A stretch of DNA of 64,000 nt from Microbacterium schleiferi (GTDB taxonomy: Bacteria > Actinomycetota > Actinomycetes > Actinomycetales > Microbacteriaceae). Where the stretch lies: positions 248,001 to 312,000 of the forward strand of contig NZ_CP064760.1 of the NCBI RefSeq assembly GCF_015565955.1. Reading direction: 5' to 3'. Shown piece after piece: positions 25,451-34,722 of the stretch. The translations under genes were made by a program, and so were the position numbers. Every line of letters starts with the position of its first letter. Position 1 is the first letter of the stretch. Under the pieces are notes generated by a model. The model had not been told where the DNA came from. It did no database searches and saw only the letters and a program-made list of their open reading frames with translations.

Positions 25451-26971
25451 ATGGCAGATCGCGACATCCCGACCATCCCGCACTGGATCGACGGGGCCCC
25501 GCAGCCCTCGGCATCCGGCCGCACCGCGCCCGTCTTCAACCCGGCAACCGGTGCCGTGACGGCTCACGTCGCGCTGGCTGATCAGGCCGAGACGGATGCC
25601 GCGATCGCCTCGGCCCGCCGGGGATTCGAGGTGTGGTCGACCTGGTCGATCGCCAAGCGGCAGGGCGTGCTCTTCGCTTTCCGTGAGCTGCTCAACGCGC
25701 GAAAGTCGGAGCTTGCCGCCATCATCACCGCCGAACACGGCAAGGTGCTCTCCGACGCGATGGGAGAGATCCTGCGCGGTCAGGAAGTCGTGGAGATGGC
25801 CACGGGGTTCCCGCACCTGGTGAAGGGCGCGTACTCCGAGAACGCATCCAGCGGCATCGATGTCTACTCCCTCAAGCAGCCCCTCGGTGTCGTGGGGGTC
25901 ATCAGCCCCTTCAACTTCCCGGCCATGGTGCCGCTGTGGTTTGCTCCCATCGCCATCGCTGCCGGCAACGCCGTCGTGCTCAAGCCCAGCGAGAAGGACC
26001 CGTCAGCCGCGCTGTGGCTCGCCGCGCTGTGGGCGGAGGCGGGCCTGCCTGCCGGCGCCTTCACGGTGCTGCAGGGCGACAAGCTCGCCGTCGACGGCCT
26101 GCTGAACTCACCGGTCGTCGAGTCGATCAGCTTCGTCGGATCCACCCCGATCGCGCAGTACATCTACGAGACCGCGGCGCGAAACGGCAAGCGGGTGCAG
26201 GCGTTGGGCGGCGCAAAGAACCACATGCTCGTTCTTCCGGATGCCGACCTCGACCTGGTCGCCGACCAGGCGGTGAACGCCGGATACGGTGCGGCTGGTG
26301 AGCGGTGCATGGCCATCAGCGTGGTGCTCGCCGTCGAGCCCGTCGCCGACGAGCTGATCGCCAAGATCTCTGATCGCATCGCGGCGCTGACCGTCGGCAA
26401 CGGGGCTGGTGCCGACGGTGCCGAGCCCGACATGGGTCCGCTCATCACCGACGCCCACCGCCAGAAGGTGGCGGGCTATGTGGACATCGCCGAAGCCGAC
26501 GGGGCGCGGATCGTGGTGGATGGGCGCTCCCTTGTCGTGACGGGTCACGAGGACGGCTTCTTCTTCGGCCCCACGCTCATCGACGCGCTTCCCGTGACGA
26601 GCCGCGCCTACACCGAGGAGATCTTCGGCCCGGTGCTCTCGGTCGTGCGCGTTGCAAGCTTCGACGACGGTGTTGCGCTCATCAACTCCGGCGAGTTCGG
26701 CAACGGCACGGCAATCTTCACGAATGACGGCGGCGCTGCTCGGCGGTTCCAGAGCGAGGTGCAGGTCGGCATGATCGGTATCAACGTGCCGATTCCCGTC
26801 CCCGTCGCCTACCACTCGTTCGGCGGCTGGAAGAAGTCCCTCTTCGGGGATGCGAAGGCGTACGGCGTGCACGGGTTCGACTTCTTCACCCGCGAGAAGG
26901 CTGTCACCGCGCGCTGGCTCGACCCCGCGACCCACGGCGGAATCAACCTCGGGTTCCCGCAGAACACCTGA
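25451..26971 (+). CDS. mmsA: CoA-acylating methylmalonate/malonate-semialdehyde dehydrogenase
   Basis: The 506-residue aldehyde dehydrogenase converts (methyl)malonate semialdehyde with NAD and CoA to propionyl- or acetyl-CoA and CO2. Family features include GVVGVISPFNFPAMVPLW near residue 145, SFVGSTPIAQYIYE near 220, the catalytic-Cys motif GYGAAGERCMAIS near 280 and the C-terminal FGGWKKSLFGD. Length and the GERCMA motif match MmsA/IolA rather than other ALDHs. It sits beside a class III aminotransferase, so the likely flow is beta-alanine-type amine to malonate semialdehyde to acetyl-CoA. Confidence 0.88.
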   Translation: MADRDIPTIPHWIDGAPQPSASGRTAPVFNPATGAVTAHVALADQAETDAAIASARRGFEVWSTWSIAKRQGVLFAFRELLNARKSELAAIITAEHGKVLSDAMGEILRGQEVVEMATGFPHLVKGAYSENASSGIDVYSLKQPLGVVGVISPFNFPAMVPLWFAPIAIAAGNAVVLKPSEKDPSAALWLAALWAEAGLPAGAFTVLQGDKLAVDGLLNSPVVESISFVGSTPIAQYIYETAARNGKRVQALGGAKNHMLVLPDADLDLVADQAVNAGYGAAGERCMAISVVLAVEPVADELIAKISDRIAALTVGNGAGADGAEPDMGPLITDAHRQKVAGYVDIAEADGARIVVDGRSLVVTGHEDGFFFGPTLIDALPVTSRAYTEEIFGPVLSVVRVASFDDGVALINSGEFGNGTAIFTNDGGAARRFQSEVQVGMIGINVPIPVPVAYHSFGGWKKSLFGDAKAYGVHGFDFFTREKAVTARWLDPATHGGINLGFPQNT

Positions 26972-27009
26972 GTCGTTGTGTTGGGCCCGGCGTCGTCTCG
27001 GGCCCGGGG

Positions 27010-28536
27010 TCAGCTCGTCGCGGCGCCACTCTCAGCCGCGAGCTCCAGCGCGGCCCAGAGCTGTGCGCGGGCACCGAAGGTCGACAAATCCAGATCGAGA
27101 AGCTCTCCCAGCTCATCGATGCGCGCGCGAAGCGTATGACGATGGATGCCGAGTGCCCGTGCCGCCGGATCCCACGCTGTGTTCGCATCCAGCCAGGCGC
27201 GCGCGGCACCGACGAGGCGGTCGCGGTGCTCGGCGGGAAGGGCATCGAGCGGAGTGAGCATGCGGCGGGCAACCAGCGCACCACCGCCGCGGCGGAGCGT
27301 ACCCATCACCCCGTGCTCGGCGATCGCGGCGAACTCGACCGAGCCGGGCTCTCGCGCGTACTGGGCGGCGTACGCTGCTTCGGCCAGCGCGCGGCCCAGG
27401 GCTGCCCACCGATCCAGTTCCGCGAACCCGGCAGTCGTGTCGTGCGCCGCGAGCAGGCTCCCCAGCTGTGCCAGCCGATGCCGGGAGACCAGCAGAACGA
27501 GCTCCTCCTCGCGTTCGGCGAAGAAGAGCGACTCCGGCTCTGCCGTGGCCATCAGCTCGAGCTCATCCAGCAGTGACTGGCTGCCAGAGAACACCGGTAC
27601 CCGTCCAGCCAGCAGCGGGGGTGACGGCATCCGACCCCACACCGCGGCCCCCGAGCGCGCCGCTTCTCCCCCGCGCCCGGCGATCAGCAGCTCGAGCACG
27701 CCGGTGCGCAGCCGCAGGCGCGCATCCGAGACGGCCCGCTGCTGTTCCAGCGAGATGCTGGCGAGCGCGATCACCGATTCGACCAGGTCGCCGTGGCCCG
27801 AGTCCAGGGGTGTGTCCGCGCCGACAGCCAAGACGCCGCGAAGGCGACCTGCCTGTCCGATCGTCTGAAGCGTGGCTGCGTGCGGTCCCGCCACACGCAC
27901 ACTCGCCGGCGCCGACTTTCGCAGCAGCATTCGGGTCTGCTCGTCGACCTCGGCCTCGACGGATGCCGGAACATCGGCGATCCCCGGCAAGCTGAGACGG
28001 CGCCCGGCGGCATCGAAGAGCGCGACCCAGGTGCCCAGCCGCGACGACAGCGTGCGCAGGATCTCGCGCAGACCGTCGTGACGCACCGCAGCGCGCGCGA
28101 GAGCGCGCTGAGACTCCAGTGTCCACGACAGCCGCGCGCTGCGGTCGGCTGCCTCGACGTCGGCGACGTGCCGGATGATCCCGATGAACGGGGTGGCCCG
28201 GGGAACCTCGATCAGCGGCACCGAGTGTCGACGGCACGCCTCGATCACGTCGTCGGGGATGACCGGATGGATGACGTTCGTCGCGAAACCGAGACCGGCG
28301 ACACCTCGCTCTCGCAGCCGGATGCAGTAGGCATCGGGCTCTGCCGAGGTCGGCGGCAGGAACTGGCCTCCGTCGGTCAGGAGCAGCTGCCCGGGCTCGA
28401 GCCACGGGGTGGGGTCGGGCAGATCGGAGTTGTGGACCCAGGACACGGGTAGGTCGAGCCGCTCGGGGTCGATGTGGCCGACGGCGCGCAGGCCGAACGT
28501 GCGGTCCGCGAGAAGAGAACCCAGCGTTGCCGGCAT
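27010..28536 (-). CDS. PucR-family transcriptional regulator
   Basis: The intact protein of about 508 residues begins MPATLGSLLADRTFGLRAV. It has the PucR N-terminal region (DLPDPTPWLEPGQLLLTDG near 45) and the C-terminal HTH DPAARALGIHRHTLRARIDE near residue 470. The start at 28536 fits family N-termini; far longer upstream reading is not homologous. It converges with mmsA and is divergent from the aminotransferase operon across 84 bp, which it probably controls. PucR regulators respond to purine, amine or amino-acid breakdown intermediates. Confidence 0.87.
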   Translation of the reverse strand: MPATLGSLLADRTFGLRAVGHIDPERLDLPVSWVHNSDLPDPTPWLEPGQLLLTDGGQFLPPTSAEPDAYCIRLRERGVAGLGFATNVIHPVIPDDVIEACRRHSVPLIEVPRATPFIGIIRHVADVEAADRSARLSWTLESQRALARAAVRHDGLREILRTLSSRLGTWVALFDAAGRRLSLPGIADVPASVEAEVDEQTRMLLRKSAPASVRVAGPHAATLQTIGQAGRLRGVLAVGADTPLDSGHGDLVESVIALASISLEQQRAVSDARLRLRTGVLELLIAGRGGEAARSGAAVWGRMPSPPLLAGRVPVFSGSQSLLDELELMATAEPESLFFAEREEELVLLVSRHRLAQLGSLLAAHDTTAGFAELDRWAALGRALAEAAYAAQYAREPGSVEFAAIAEHGVMGTLRRGGGALVARRMLTPLDALPAEHRDRLVGAARAWLDANTAWDPAARALGIHRHTLRARIDELGELLDLDLSTFGARAQLWAALELAAESGAATS

Positions 28537-28620
28537 GAGCTTGCCAATCTGTCGAGTCGGGGGCGTGTCGCACGACAATTGTGAACCATCCGAACCTGTT
28601 CTGCGGAGGACACTAGGAGC

Positions 28621-29933
28621 ATGGAGCTCACCCCCGATGACACCAACGCGTCCATCAGCGAGCGGGACCGGACGAACGTCTTCCACTCCTGGTCTGCCCA
28701 GCGATCGCTGGCTCCCCTGGCGATCGTGGGCGGCAGCGGTACCGAGGTCTGGGATGCCGACGGTCGCCACTACCTCGACTTCTCGAGCCAGCTCGTCAAC
28801 GTGAACATCGGGCACCAGCATCCGCGCGTGGTGGAAGCGATCCAGAAGCAGGCCGCGCAGCTGACGACCATTGCGCCCGCTCACGCCAACGCGACCCGCG
28901 CCCGGGCTGCAGAGCTGATTCTGGACCGCGCGCCGGCGGGGTTTGCCAAGGTCTTCTTCACCAACGGCGGCGCGGACGCGAATGAGAACGCGATCCGGAT
29001 GGCGCGGCTGTTCACCGGGCGCGACAAGGTCATCTCGACCTACCGTTCGTACCACGGCAACACCGGCGCTGCGATCGCCGCGACGGGCGACTGGCGGCGG
29101 GTGCCCAACGAGTTCGCGCGGGGCATGTCCACGTCTTCGGGCCTTACCTCTACCGCAGCGAGTTCTGGGCGACCACCCCTGAGCAGGAGAGCGAGCGGGC
29201 GCTGCGCCACCTCGAGCGCACGATCCAAGCGGAGGGCCCCGAGTCGATCGCGGCGATCCTGCTCGAGACCATTCCCGGCACCGCCGGAGTCCTCGTGCCA
29301 CCACCCGGGTACCTTCCGGGTGTTCGGGAGATCGCAGACCGCTACGGCATCATGCTGATCCTCGACGAGGTGATGGCGGGCTTCGCGCGGTCGGGCGAAT
29401 GGTTCGCCTTCGATGCCTTCGACGTCACGCCCGATCTCATCACCTTCGCGAAGGGGGTGAACTCCGGGTACGTGCCCCTCGGCGGTGTCATCATCTCGGA
29501 GCTGATCGCCCACGCCTTCGATGACCGCGTGTTTCCCGGCGGCCTCACCTATTCCGGGCATCCGCTTGCTGCGGCGTCGGCCATCGCCACGATTGAGGCC
29601 ATGGCAGACGAGGGAATCGTCGAGAACGCGGCTCGCATGGGCACGGATGTCTTGGGTCCGCGCCTGCACGAGATGGCAGCACACCACGCCGTCGTCGGTG
29701 AGGTGCGCGGCCGTGGCGTGTTCTGGGCCGTCGAACTGGTCGCAGACACCGAAACCCGCGAACCGCTGGGCGCTGAGGGGATGGCGGCGCTGAAAAAGGA
29801 CCTTCTCGACAACGGTGTGCTCGGGTTCTTCGCCGAGAATCGTCTCCATGTCGTGCCACCAGCCGTGGTCACCGAGACCGACCTCGATCGCGGACTCGGC
29901 GTGATCGATGCGGCGCTCGAGCGTCTGGGCTGA
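28621..29933 (+). pseudogene. Class III aminotransferase, broken by a 1-base frameshift
   Basis: A PLP-dependent enzyme of the beta-alanine/taurine:pyruvate class is split in two frames. The first part has GTEVWDADGRHYLDFSSQL near residue 40 and FFTNGGADANENAIRMAR near 115. The second has the Asp motif LILDEVMAGFARSGEWF and the PLP-Lys motif TFAKGVNSGYVPLGG. The break is at the G4 run 29120-29123; one extra G joins EFARG to HVHVFGPYLYRSEF and yields about 437 residues, a normal length. It leads the operon aminotransferase-cupin-FAD oxidase. Beside MmsA it would supply malonate semialdehyde from a beta-amino acid. Confidence 0.82.
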
Positions 29934-29943
29934 GGACCGACCG

Positions 29944-30315
29944 ATGAGCGTCGATCCCTTCGAACCGATGGCGGTCGGCGCGGTCGCGCTCGGCACTGAC
30001 CCCGTGCCCGACGAGGCATGCCTGGCAGGAACGCCGCGCACCGGCTCGGTCGACCTGGCAACTGTCGGGGGAGCGGTCGTGGGCATCTGGGAGATGACCG
30101 CCGGTGCGATGCGCGACATCGAGGTGGACGAGGTCTTCGTGGTCATCTCGGGGCGCGCCACCGTCGAGCTTGTCGAGAGCGGGCGTGTCGTGAGCACCAT
30201 CGAGATCGTTCCCGGGACCCTCTGCAGGCTCGACGCGGGCATGCAGACGCGCTGGCACGTGACCGAAACGCTCCGGAAGGTCTACATCGTGGTCGACGCG
30301 GACGGGACGTCATGA
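29944..30315 (+). CDS. Cupin-domain protein
   Basis: The 123-residue single-domain cupin has the core IEVDEVFVVISGRATVEL near residue 60 and the second strand motif PGTLCRLDAGMQTRWHVTE. It belongs to the DUF861/Cupin_3-like group often found beside amine-oxidase genes. GAGGA upstream supports the ATG at 29944, and the gap from the aminotransferase is only 10 bp. Its role in the pathway (isomerase, sensor or scaffold) is unknown. Confidence 0.75.
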   Translation: MSVDPFEPMAVGAVALGTDPVPDEACLAGTPRTGSVDLATVGGAVVGIWEMTAGAMRDIEVDEVFVVISGRATVELVESGRVVSTIEIVPGTLCRLDAGMQTRWHVTETLRKVYIVVDADGTS

Positions 30316-30363
30316 TCCGCGCCGGCCGAGCTGCACGAGCAATCCACACGGAAGAGGGCGCAC

Positions 30364-31791
30364 ATGATCCCGCCGACTGCCTACGGGCATGACATTCGCA
30401 CCGATCTGAGGAGCATCCGCGAAGCGCTGGCCTCGGCATCCACGACCCCCTTCTGGCTCGATGATCCCGCTCGGCCGGAGCCGCGAGCCTCGTTGTCGGG
30501 GCAGATGTCCACCGACCTGCTCGTGGTCGGCGGGGGGTTCGCGGGCCTCTGGACCGCGGTCGTCGCCAAGGAGCGGCAGCCCGATCGGCGGGTCGTTCTT
30601 GTCGAGGGAAACCGCGTGGGGTGGGCCGCGAGCGGACGAAACGGTGGGTTCTGCGAGGCCAGCCTCACCCACGGGGACGAGAACGGGGAGCTGCACTTCG
30701 CCGACGAGATGCCGGTGCTGATGCGGCTCGCTGACGAGAACTTCAGCGAGATCCGCCGGGCGATCACCCGGTACGGCATCGATGCGGAGTGGGAGGAGAC
30801 CGGCGTTCTGACCGTCGCCACCGAGCCCCACCAGATCCCATGGTTGCGGGATGCTGCAGCCAGGTCCTCGACCGCCACGTTTCTCGAGGGCGATGAACTC
30901 CGTGCACGCGGCAACTCGCCGCTGTACCGGGCGGGGATGTTCGAGAGCGCGGGCAGCGCGTATGTGCACCCGGCCAAGCTCGCCTGGGGGCTGGCTTCGG
31001 CAGCCGAGAGTCTCGGCGTGGAGATCTATGAGCAGACGCGCGTGACGCGCCTTCGCGCCGATGGCGACCTCATGGTCGCCCAGACCGCACAGGGCGAGGT
31101 ACGCGCTCGCCGCGTCGCTCTGGCCACCAACGTCTTCTCGTCGCTGCTTCCGGAGCTGCGGCTGTTCACCGTGCCCATCTACGACTACGTCCTCATGACC
31201 GAGCCGCTCACGTCCGAGCAGCTCGCTGGCATCGGGTGGACCCAGCGGCACGGCATCACCGACTCCTCGCGGGAGTTCCACTACTACCGCAAGTCAGCCG
31301 ACAACCGGATCCTCTTCGGTGGATATGACGCCGTCTACCACCGGGGCAGGCGCGTGGCCGCGGCGCAGGATCAGCGACCCGAGACCTTCGAGAGGCTCGC
31401 CGACCACTTCTCCCGCACGTTCCCGCAGCTGGAGGGCATCCGCTTCTCCCACAAGTGGGGCGGCGCCATCGACATGTGCACGCAACTTGTCGCATTCCAC
31501 GGGTCGGCCCGCCGCGGTCGCGTCGCGTACTCCGCCGGGTATACCGGGCTGGGCGTCGCCGCCACCCGGTTCGGTGCGGAGGTCATGCTGGACATGCTCG
31601 AGGGCGCCGACACCGAGCGCACCCGGCTGAAGATGTCGCGGCGCCTTCCCGTTCCAATACCGCCGGAGCCGCTCGCGTACCCGCTGATTCAGATGATGCG
31701 CCAGGCCGTCGCCGCCTCCGACCGAAACGGCGGAAAGGACGGGCCACTGCTGAAGCTCGCCGGGGCTTTCGGGATCGGCTTCGACTCCTGA
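30364..31791 (+). CDS. FAD-dependent oxidoreductase (DAO family, gamma-glutamylputrescine-oxidase-like)
   Basis: The 475-residue flavoprotein has the dinucleotide motif DLLVVGGGFAGLWTAVVAK near residue 50, the DAO/PuuB motif RVGWAASGRNGGFCEAS near 88 and the C-terminal FAD contact YSAGYTGLGVAATRFGAEV. Enzymes of this group oxidatively deaminate primary or secondary amines, releasing aldehyde and H2O2. With an aminotransferase, a cupin and MmsA alongside, it probably begins breakdown of the imported amine. It follows the cupin gene by 48 bp. Confidence 0.85.
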   Translation: MIPPTAYGHDIRTDLRSIREALASASTTPFWLDDPARPEPRASLSGQMSTDLLVVGGGFAGLWTAVVAKERQPDRRVVLVEGNRVGWAASGRNGGFCEASLTHGDENGELHFADEMPVLMRLADENFSEIRRAITRYGIDAEWEETGVLTVATEPHQIPWLRDAAARSSTATFLEGDELRARGNSPLYRAGMFESAGSAYVHPAKLAWGLASAAESLGVEIYEQTRVTRLRADGDLMVAQTAQGEVRARRVALATNVFSSLLPELRLFTVPIYDYVLMTEPLTSEQLAGIGWTQRHGITDSSREFHYYRKSADNRILFGGYDAVYHRGRRVAAAQDQRPETFERLADHFSRTFPQLEGIRFSHKWGGAIDMCTQLVAFHGSARRGRVAYSAGYTGLGVAATRFGAEVMLDMLEGADTERTRLKMSRRLPVPIPPEPLAYPLIQMMRQAVAASDRNGGKDGPLLKLAGAFGIGFDS

Positions 31792-31998
31792 GAACGGGAT
31801 GAGGTCGGCGGGTCGTTGGATGCCTCGGTGGCGCTAAGTTCAACTATTTTGTGACGGTCGTCCACTTTTTCTTGACAAAGGGCTCGGGCTCGTCGCACCA
31901 TTGCTGCGACGGTACAACGCGGTGCTGCCGGCGAGAACACGATCGAGCCGAGCACCTGTGGTATCGCTCTCACCCTGTTCGCCAACGAGAGGCCTCCG

Positions 31999-32988
31999 AT
32001 GAAGAAGAGTCTTGCAACACTCGGCGCGGTTGCCGCCGCAGCCCTGTTCCTTTCCGGATGCACCGACTCCGGTGCCGCTCCGGAACCGACCGAAACCATG
32101 ACCGAGGGCACGGGGGAGCTGACCACGGTCCGCGTCGCCGCGCTCCCGATCGCCGAGACCGGAGCTCTCTGGGCGGCGATGGACGAGGGGATCTTCGCCG
32201 ACCACGGTCTCGAACTCGAGGTCGTTCCCGCGCAGGGTGGCGCGCAAGCCATCCCCGCGCTGCTGAGCGGCGACATCGACTTCGCCATTGGTCAGCCCTT
32301 CGGCCCGTTCCGCGCGAACCTGCAGGATCTCGGCGCCGTGATCATCAGCAACTACGCCAGCAGCCTGCCGGTCAGCGCCGGCATGGATGTCAACGCGGTC
32401 GTCTCGCTCGGAGACTCCGGGATCACCGGACCCGCCGACCTCGCGGGCAAGCGCGTCTCGGTCAACAGCCTCGGCGCCGCCGGCGATGTCACCATCATGA
32501 AGGCGGTGCAGGATGCCGGAGGCGACCCCACCACCATCGAGTTCGTCGAGGTCGCCTTCCCCGAGGTGCAGGCACAGCTGGACGCCGGCAACATCGACGC
32601 GGGTTGGGTTCCCGACCCGTTCATGTCGATGATCACGGGTGCGGGCGGCAACATCGTCGTCTACCCCTACCAGGCCACGATCCCCGGGCTGTCACTGCTG
32701 ACCAACATCACGACGCAGGACATGATCGACAACAACTCTGAGCTGGTCGCGGCGTACTCCGACGCGATGAGCGAGGCGCTGTCGTGGGCTGCCGAGAACG
32801 AGGATGCCGTGCGTGCGGCGCTCGTGAAGTACATGGAGATCCCGGAGGCCGCTGCCGCGGGCATCACGCTTCCTGTCTTCACGGCGGACCTGAACGTCGC
32901 GGATCTGCAGGAGCTCGCTTCGCTGGCCGTCGGCTACGGCGTGCTCGACGCGGAGCCGAACTTCGACACGCTGATCCAGGAGCAGTAA
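31999..32988 (+). CDS. ABC transporter substrate-binding lipoprotein, NMT1/SsuA-like
   Basis: The 329-residue exported protein has signal peptide and lipobox FLSGC (Cys near residue 20). The mature fold reads VRVAALPIAETGALWAAMDEG near 45, PALLSGDIDFAIGQP near 88 and LDAGNIDAGWVPDP near 193, typical of nitrate/sulfonate/NMT1 binding proteins. A TTGACA hexamer at 31872-31877 lies 120 bp upstream but lacks a convincing -10 box. A strong 15-bp hairpin follows the stop, likely allowing more binding protein than permease to be made. Confidence 0.85.
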   Translation: MKKSLATLGAVAAAALFLSGCTDSGAAPEPTETMTEGTGELTTVRVAALPIAETGALWAAMDEGIFADHGLELEVVPAQGGAQAIPALLSGDIDFAIGQPFGPFRANLQDLGAVIISNYASSLPVSAGMDVNAVVSLGDSGITGPADLAGKRVSVNSLGAAGDVTIMKAVQDAGGDPTTIEFVEVAFPEVQAQLDAGNIDAGWVPDPFMSMITGAGGNIVVYPYQATIPGLSLLTNITTQDMIDNNSELVAAYSDAMSEALSWAAENEDAVRAALVKYMEIPEAAAAGITLPVFTADLNVADLQELASLAVGYGVLDAEPNFDTLIQEQ

Positions 32989-32995
32989 CAGATGA

Positions 32996-33031
32996 CGGAA
33001 GGGATGCCGCACACTGGCGGCATCCCTTCCG
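32996..33031 (+). terminator. Strong intercistronic hairpin after the binding-protein gene
   Basis: CGGAAGGGATGCCGC and GCGGCATCCCTTCCG form a perfect 15-bp stem with a 6-base ACACTG loop, 8 bases after the stop of the binding-protein gene. No T run follows, so it may act as an mRNA stabiliser or partial terminator rather than a full terminator. Confidence 0.8.
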
Positions 33032-33070
33032 CATCCCTGCCCCCTGTCTGATGTGACCCGAAGGAAACCC

Positions 33071-33901
33071 ATGGCTACCGCCACCGCTCCGGCACCGAGC
33101 CGGAGACGCCGCAGCGCCAACGCGGCGCGATCGGCCCGCAAGATCGGTCTCGGTCTTCTCGGCATCGTGGGAATGCTCGCCACGTGGCAGCTGATCCCGA
33201 CGCTGGGCATCGTCAGCCCGCAGTACCTGCCGTACGCCACCGATACGCTCGCGAACCTGTTCGGTGAGATGCGTGATCTCGAGTTCTGGCGCAACGTCGG
33301 CCGAACCCTGAGCCTGTGGGGCGCGGGACTTGCGATCGCCACCGTGGCCGCGATCGTGCTCGGCACCGTCATCGGCCTGTTCCGCTTTCCCCGCAAAGCT
33401 ACCCACACGACTGTCGAGTTCCTCCGCCCGATTCCCTCGGTCGCGCTGATTCCCGTCGCCATTCTGATCTTCGGACTGCAGCCGCAGGCGGGGCTTGTGA
33501 TCATCGTGTACGCGACCTTCTGGCAGGTGTTCGTGCAGGTGCTCTATGGCGTCGCCGACATCGACACTGTCGCTCGAGACACGGCGCGCAGCTACGGGCT
33601 CTCGAAGATCTCGCAGTTCCGCAGCCTTATCTTCCCCACGGCGCTGCCCTACCTCATGACGGGCCTGCGGTTGGGAGCTGCAGTTGCACTCATCCTGACG
33701 ATCACGGCCGAGCTCGTGATCGGCATCCCGGGGATCGGGAGCCAGATCACCACCGCGCTCACCGTCGGGGACTGGTTGACCGTCTATACCTATGTCCTCG
33801 TCGCCGGCCTCCTTGGGCTCATCGTCAACCTCGTCTTCCGCTTCGTCGAAAGGCACGCGTTGTCGTGGCATCAGTCGGTTCGCGGGGAGGAAGTGCTGTG
33901 A
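33071..33901 (+). CDS. ABC transporter permease (SsuC/TauC type)
   Basis: The 276-residue inner-membrane permease has an Arg-rich cytoplasmic N-terminus (SRRRRSANAARSARK), about six hydrophobic segments and the EAA loop DTARSYGLSKISQFRSLIFP. The ATG at 33071 follows AAGGAAA. It shares a 4-bp GTGA overlap with the next permease and is in the importer operon with binding protein and ATPase. Confidence 0.88.
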   Translation: MATATAPAPSRRRRSANAARSARKIGLGLLGIVGMLATWQLIPTLGIVSPQYLPYATDTLANLFGEMRDLEFWRNVGRTLSLWGAGLAIATVAAIVLGTVIGLFRFPRKATHTTVEFLRPIPSVALIPVAILIFGLQPQAGLVIIVYATFWQVFVQVLYGVADIDTVARDTARSYGLSKISQFRSLIFPTALPYLMTGLRLGAAVALILTITAELVIGIPGIGSQITTALTVGDWLTVYTYVLVAGLLGLIVNLVFRFVERHALSWHQSVRGEEVL

Positions 33902-34722
33902 GTCTCTACACGACGACCGTCGTCACCCCACCTCCGGCCCGCCGCCGGTGGAAGAGCTTCCTGGTGCAGGTGGGTTACGCCCTCGGCTTCCCGATCATCC
34001 TCATCCTCATCTGGGGCATCTGGACCGGGATCTCGCCGCAGAAGTTCTTCCCGCCGCCGCTGACCATCCTTGAGGCGTTCATCGACACCTGGATCGGGCC
34101 CGCGTTCGTCACCGACGTCATCCCGAGCCTGTACCGCTTGGCGCTCGGCGTCATCCTCTCGATCGTCATCGGCATCGCCGCGGGAACGCTCATCGGGCTC
34201 GTGCGGTGGCTGCGAGAGCTGCTCGAGCCGACGCTGGAGTTCTTCCGGGCGATTCCGCCGCCGGTGATCATCGCTCCTGTGCTCATCATCTTCGGCATCG
34301 GAGACGACGCGCGCGTGATCATCATCGTGGCCGGGTCGATCTGGCCGATCCTGCTGAACACGATCGAGGGCGTGCGGGCCACCGACTCGGTGATGACCGA
34401 GACGGCACAGTCGTTCGCCCTGACCCGATGGGAGCGGCTGCGGTACCTCGTGCTGCCGTCGGCCAGCCCCCGGATCATGGCGGGGGTGCGGCAGTCCCTG
34501 TCGGTCGCGCTGCTCTTGATGGTGATCTCGGAGCTGTTCAACAACGCGTCCGGGCTCGGGTACAAGATCAAGTACTTCCAGACGAACTATCTGATCGCCG
34601 AGATGTGGAGCGGTGTCCTGCTGCTCGGCCTCATCGGCGTGCTGCTGGCAACCCTGTTCGGCATCGTCGAGAGACGAGTGCTGCGGTGGTATCACGGAAT
34701 CAAGGAGGTGGAACGTGCCTGA
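33898..34722 (+). CDS. ABC transporter permease (SsuC/TauC type)
   Basis: The 274-residue membrane protein has about six helices and the EAA loop ETAQSFALTRWERLRYLVLP. The GTG at 33898 overlaps the preceding stop by 4 bp. Its own end overlaps the ATPase start by 8 bp. It probably forms a heterodimer with the preceding permease. Confidence 0.88.
   Translation: MSLYTTTVVTPPPARRRWKSFLVQVGYALGFPIILILIWGIWTGISPQKFFPPPLTILEAFIDTWIGPAFVTDVIPSLYRLALGVILSIVIGIAAGTLIGLVRWLRELLEPTLEFFRAIPPPVIIAPVLIIFGIGDDARVIIIVAGSIWPILLNTIEGVRATDSVMTETAQSFALTRWERLRYLVLPSASPRIMAGVRQSLSVALLLMVISELFNNASGLGYKIKYFQTNYLIAEMWSGVLLLGLIGVLLATLFGIVERRVLRWYHGIKEVERA

Noticed and set aside
28537..29304. N-terminal extension of the second PucR gene by about 250 residues
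   Set aside because: The extension runs antisense through the aminotransferase gene and matches nothing; family N-termini start at 28536.
31872..31900. TTGACA as a complete sigma-70-type promoter for the second importer
   Set aside because: No reasonable -10 hexamer occurs at 16-18 bp; the hexamer is mentioned only as a weak hint.
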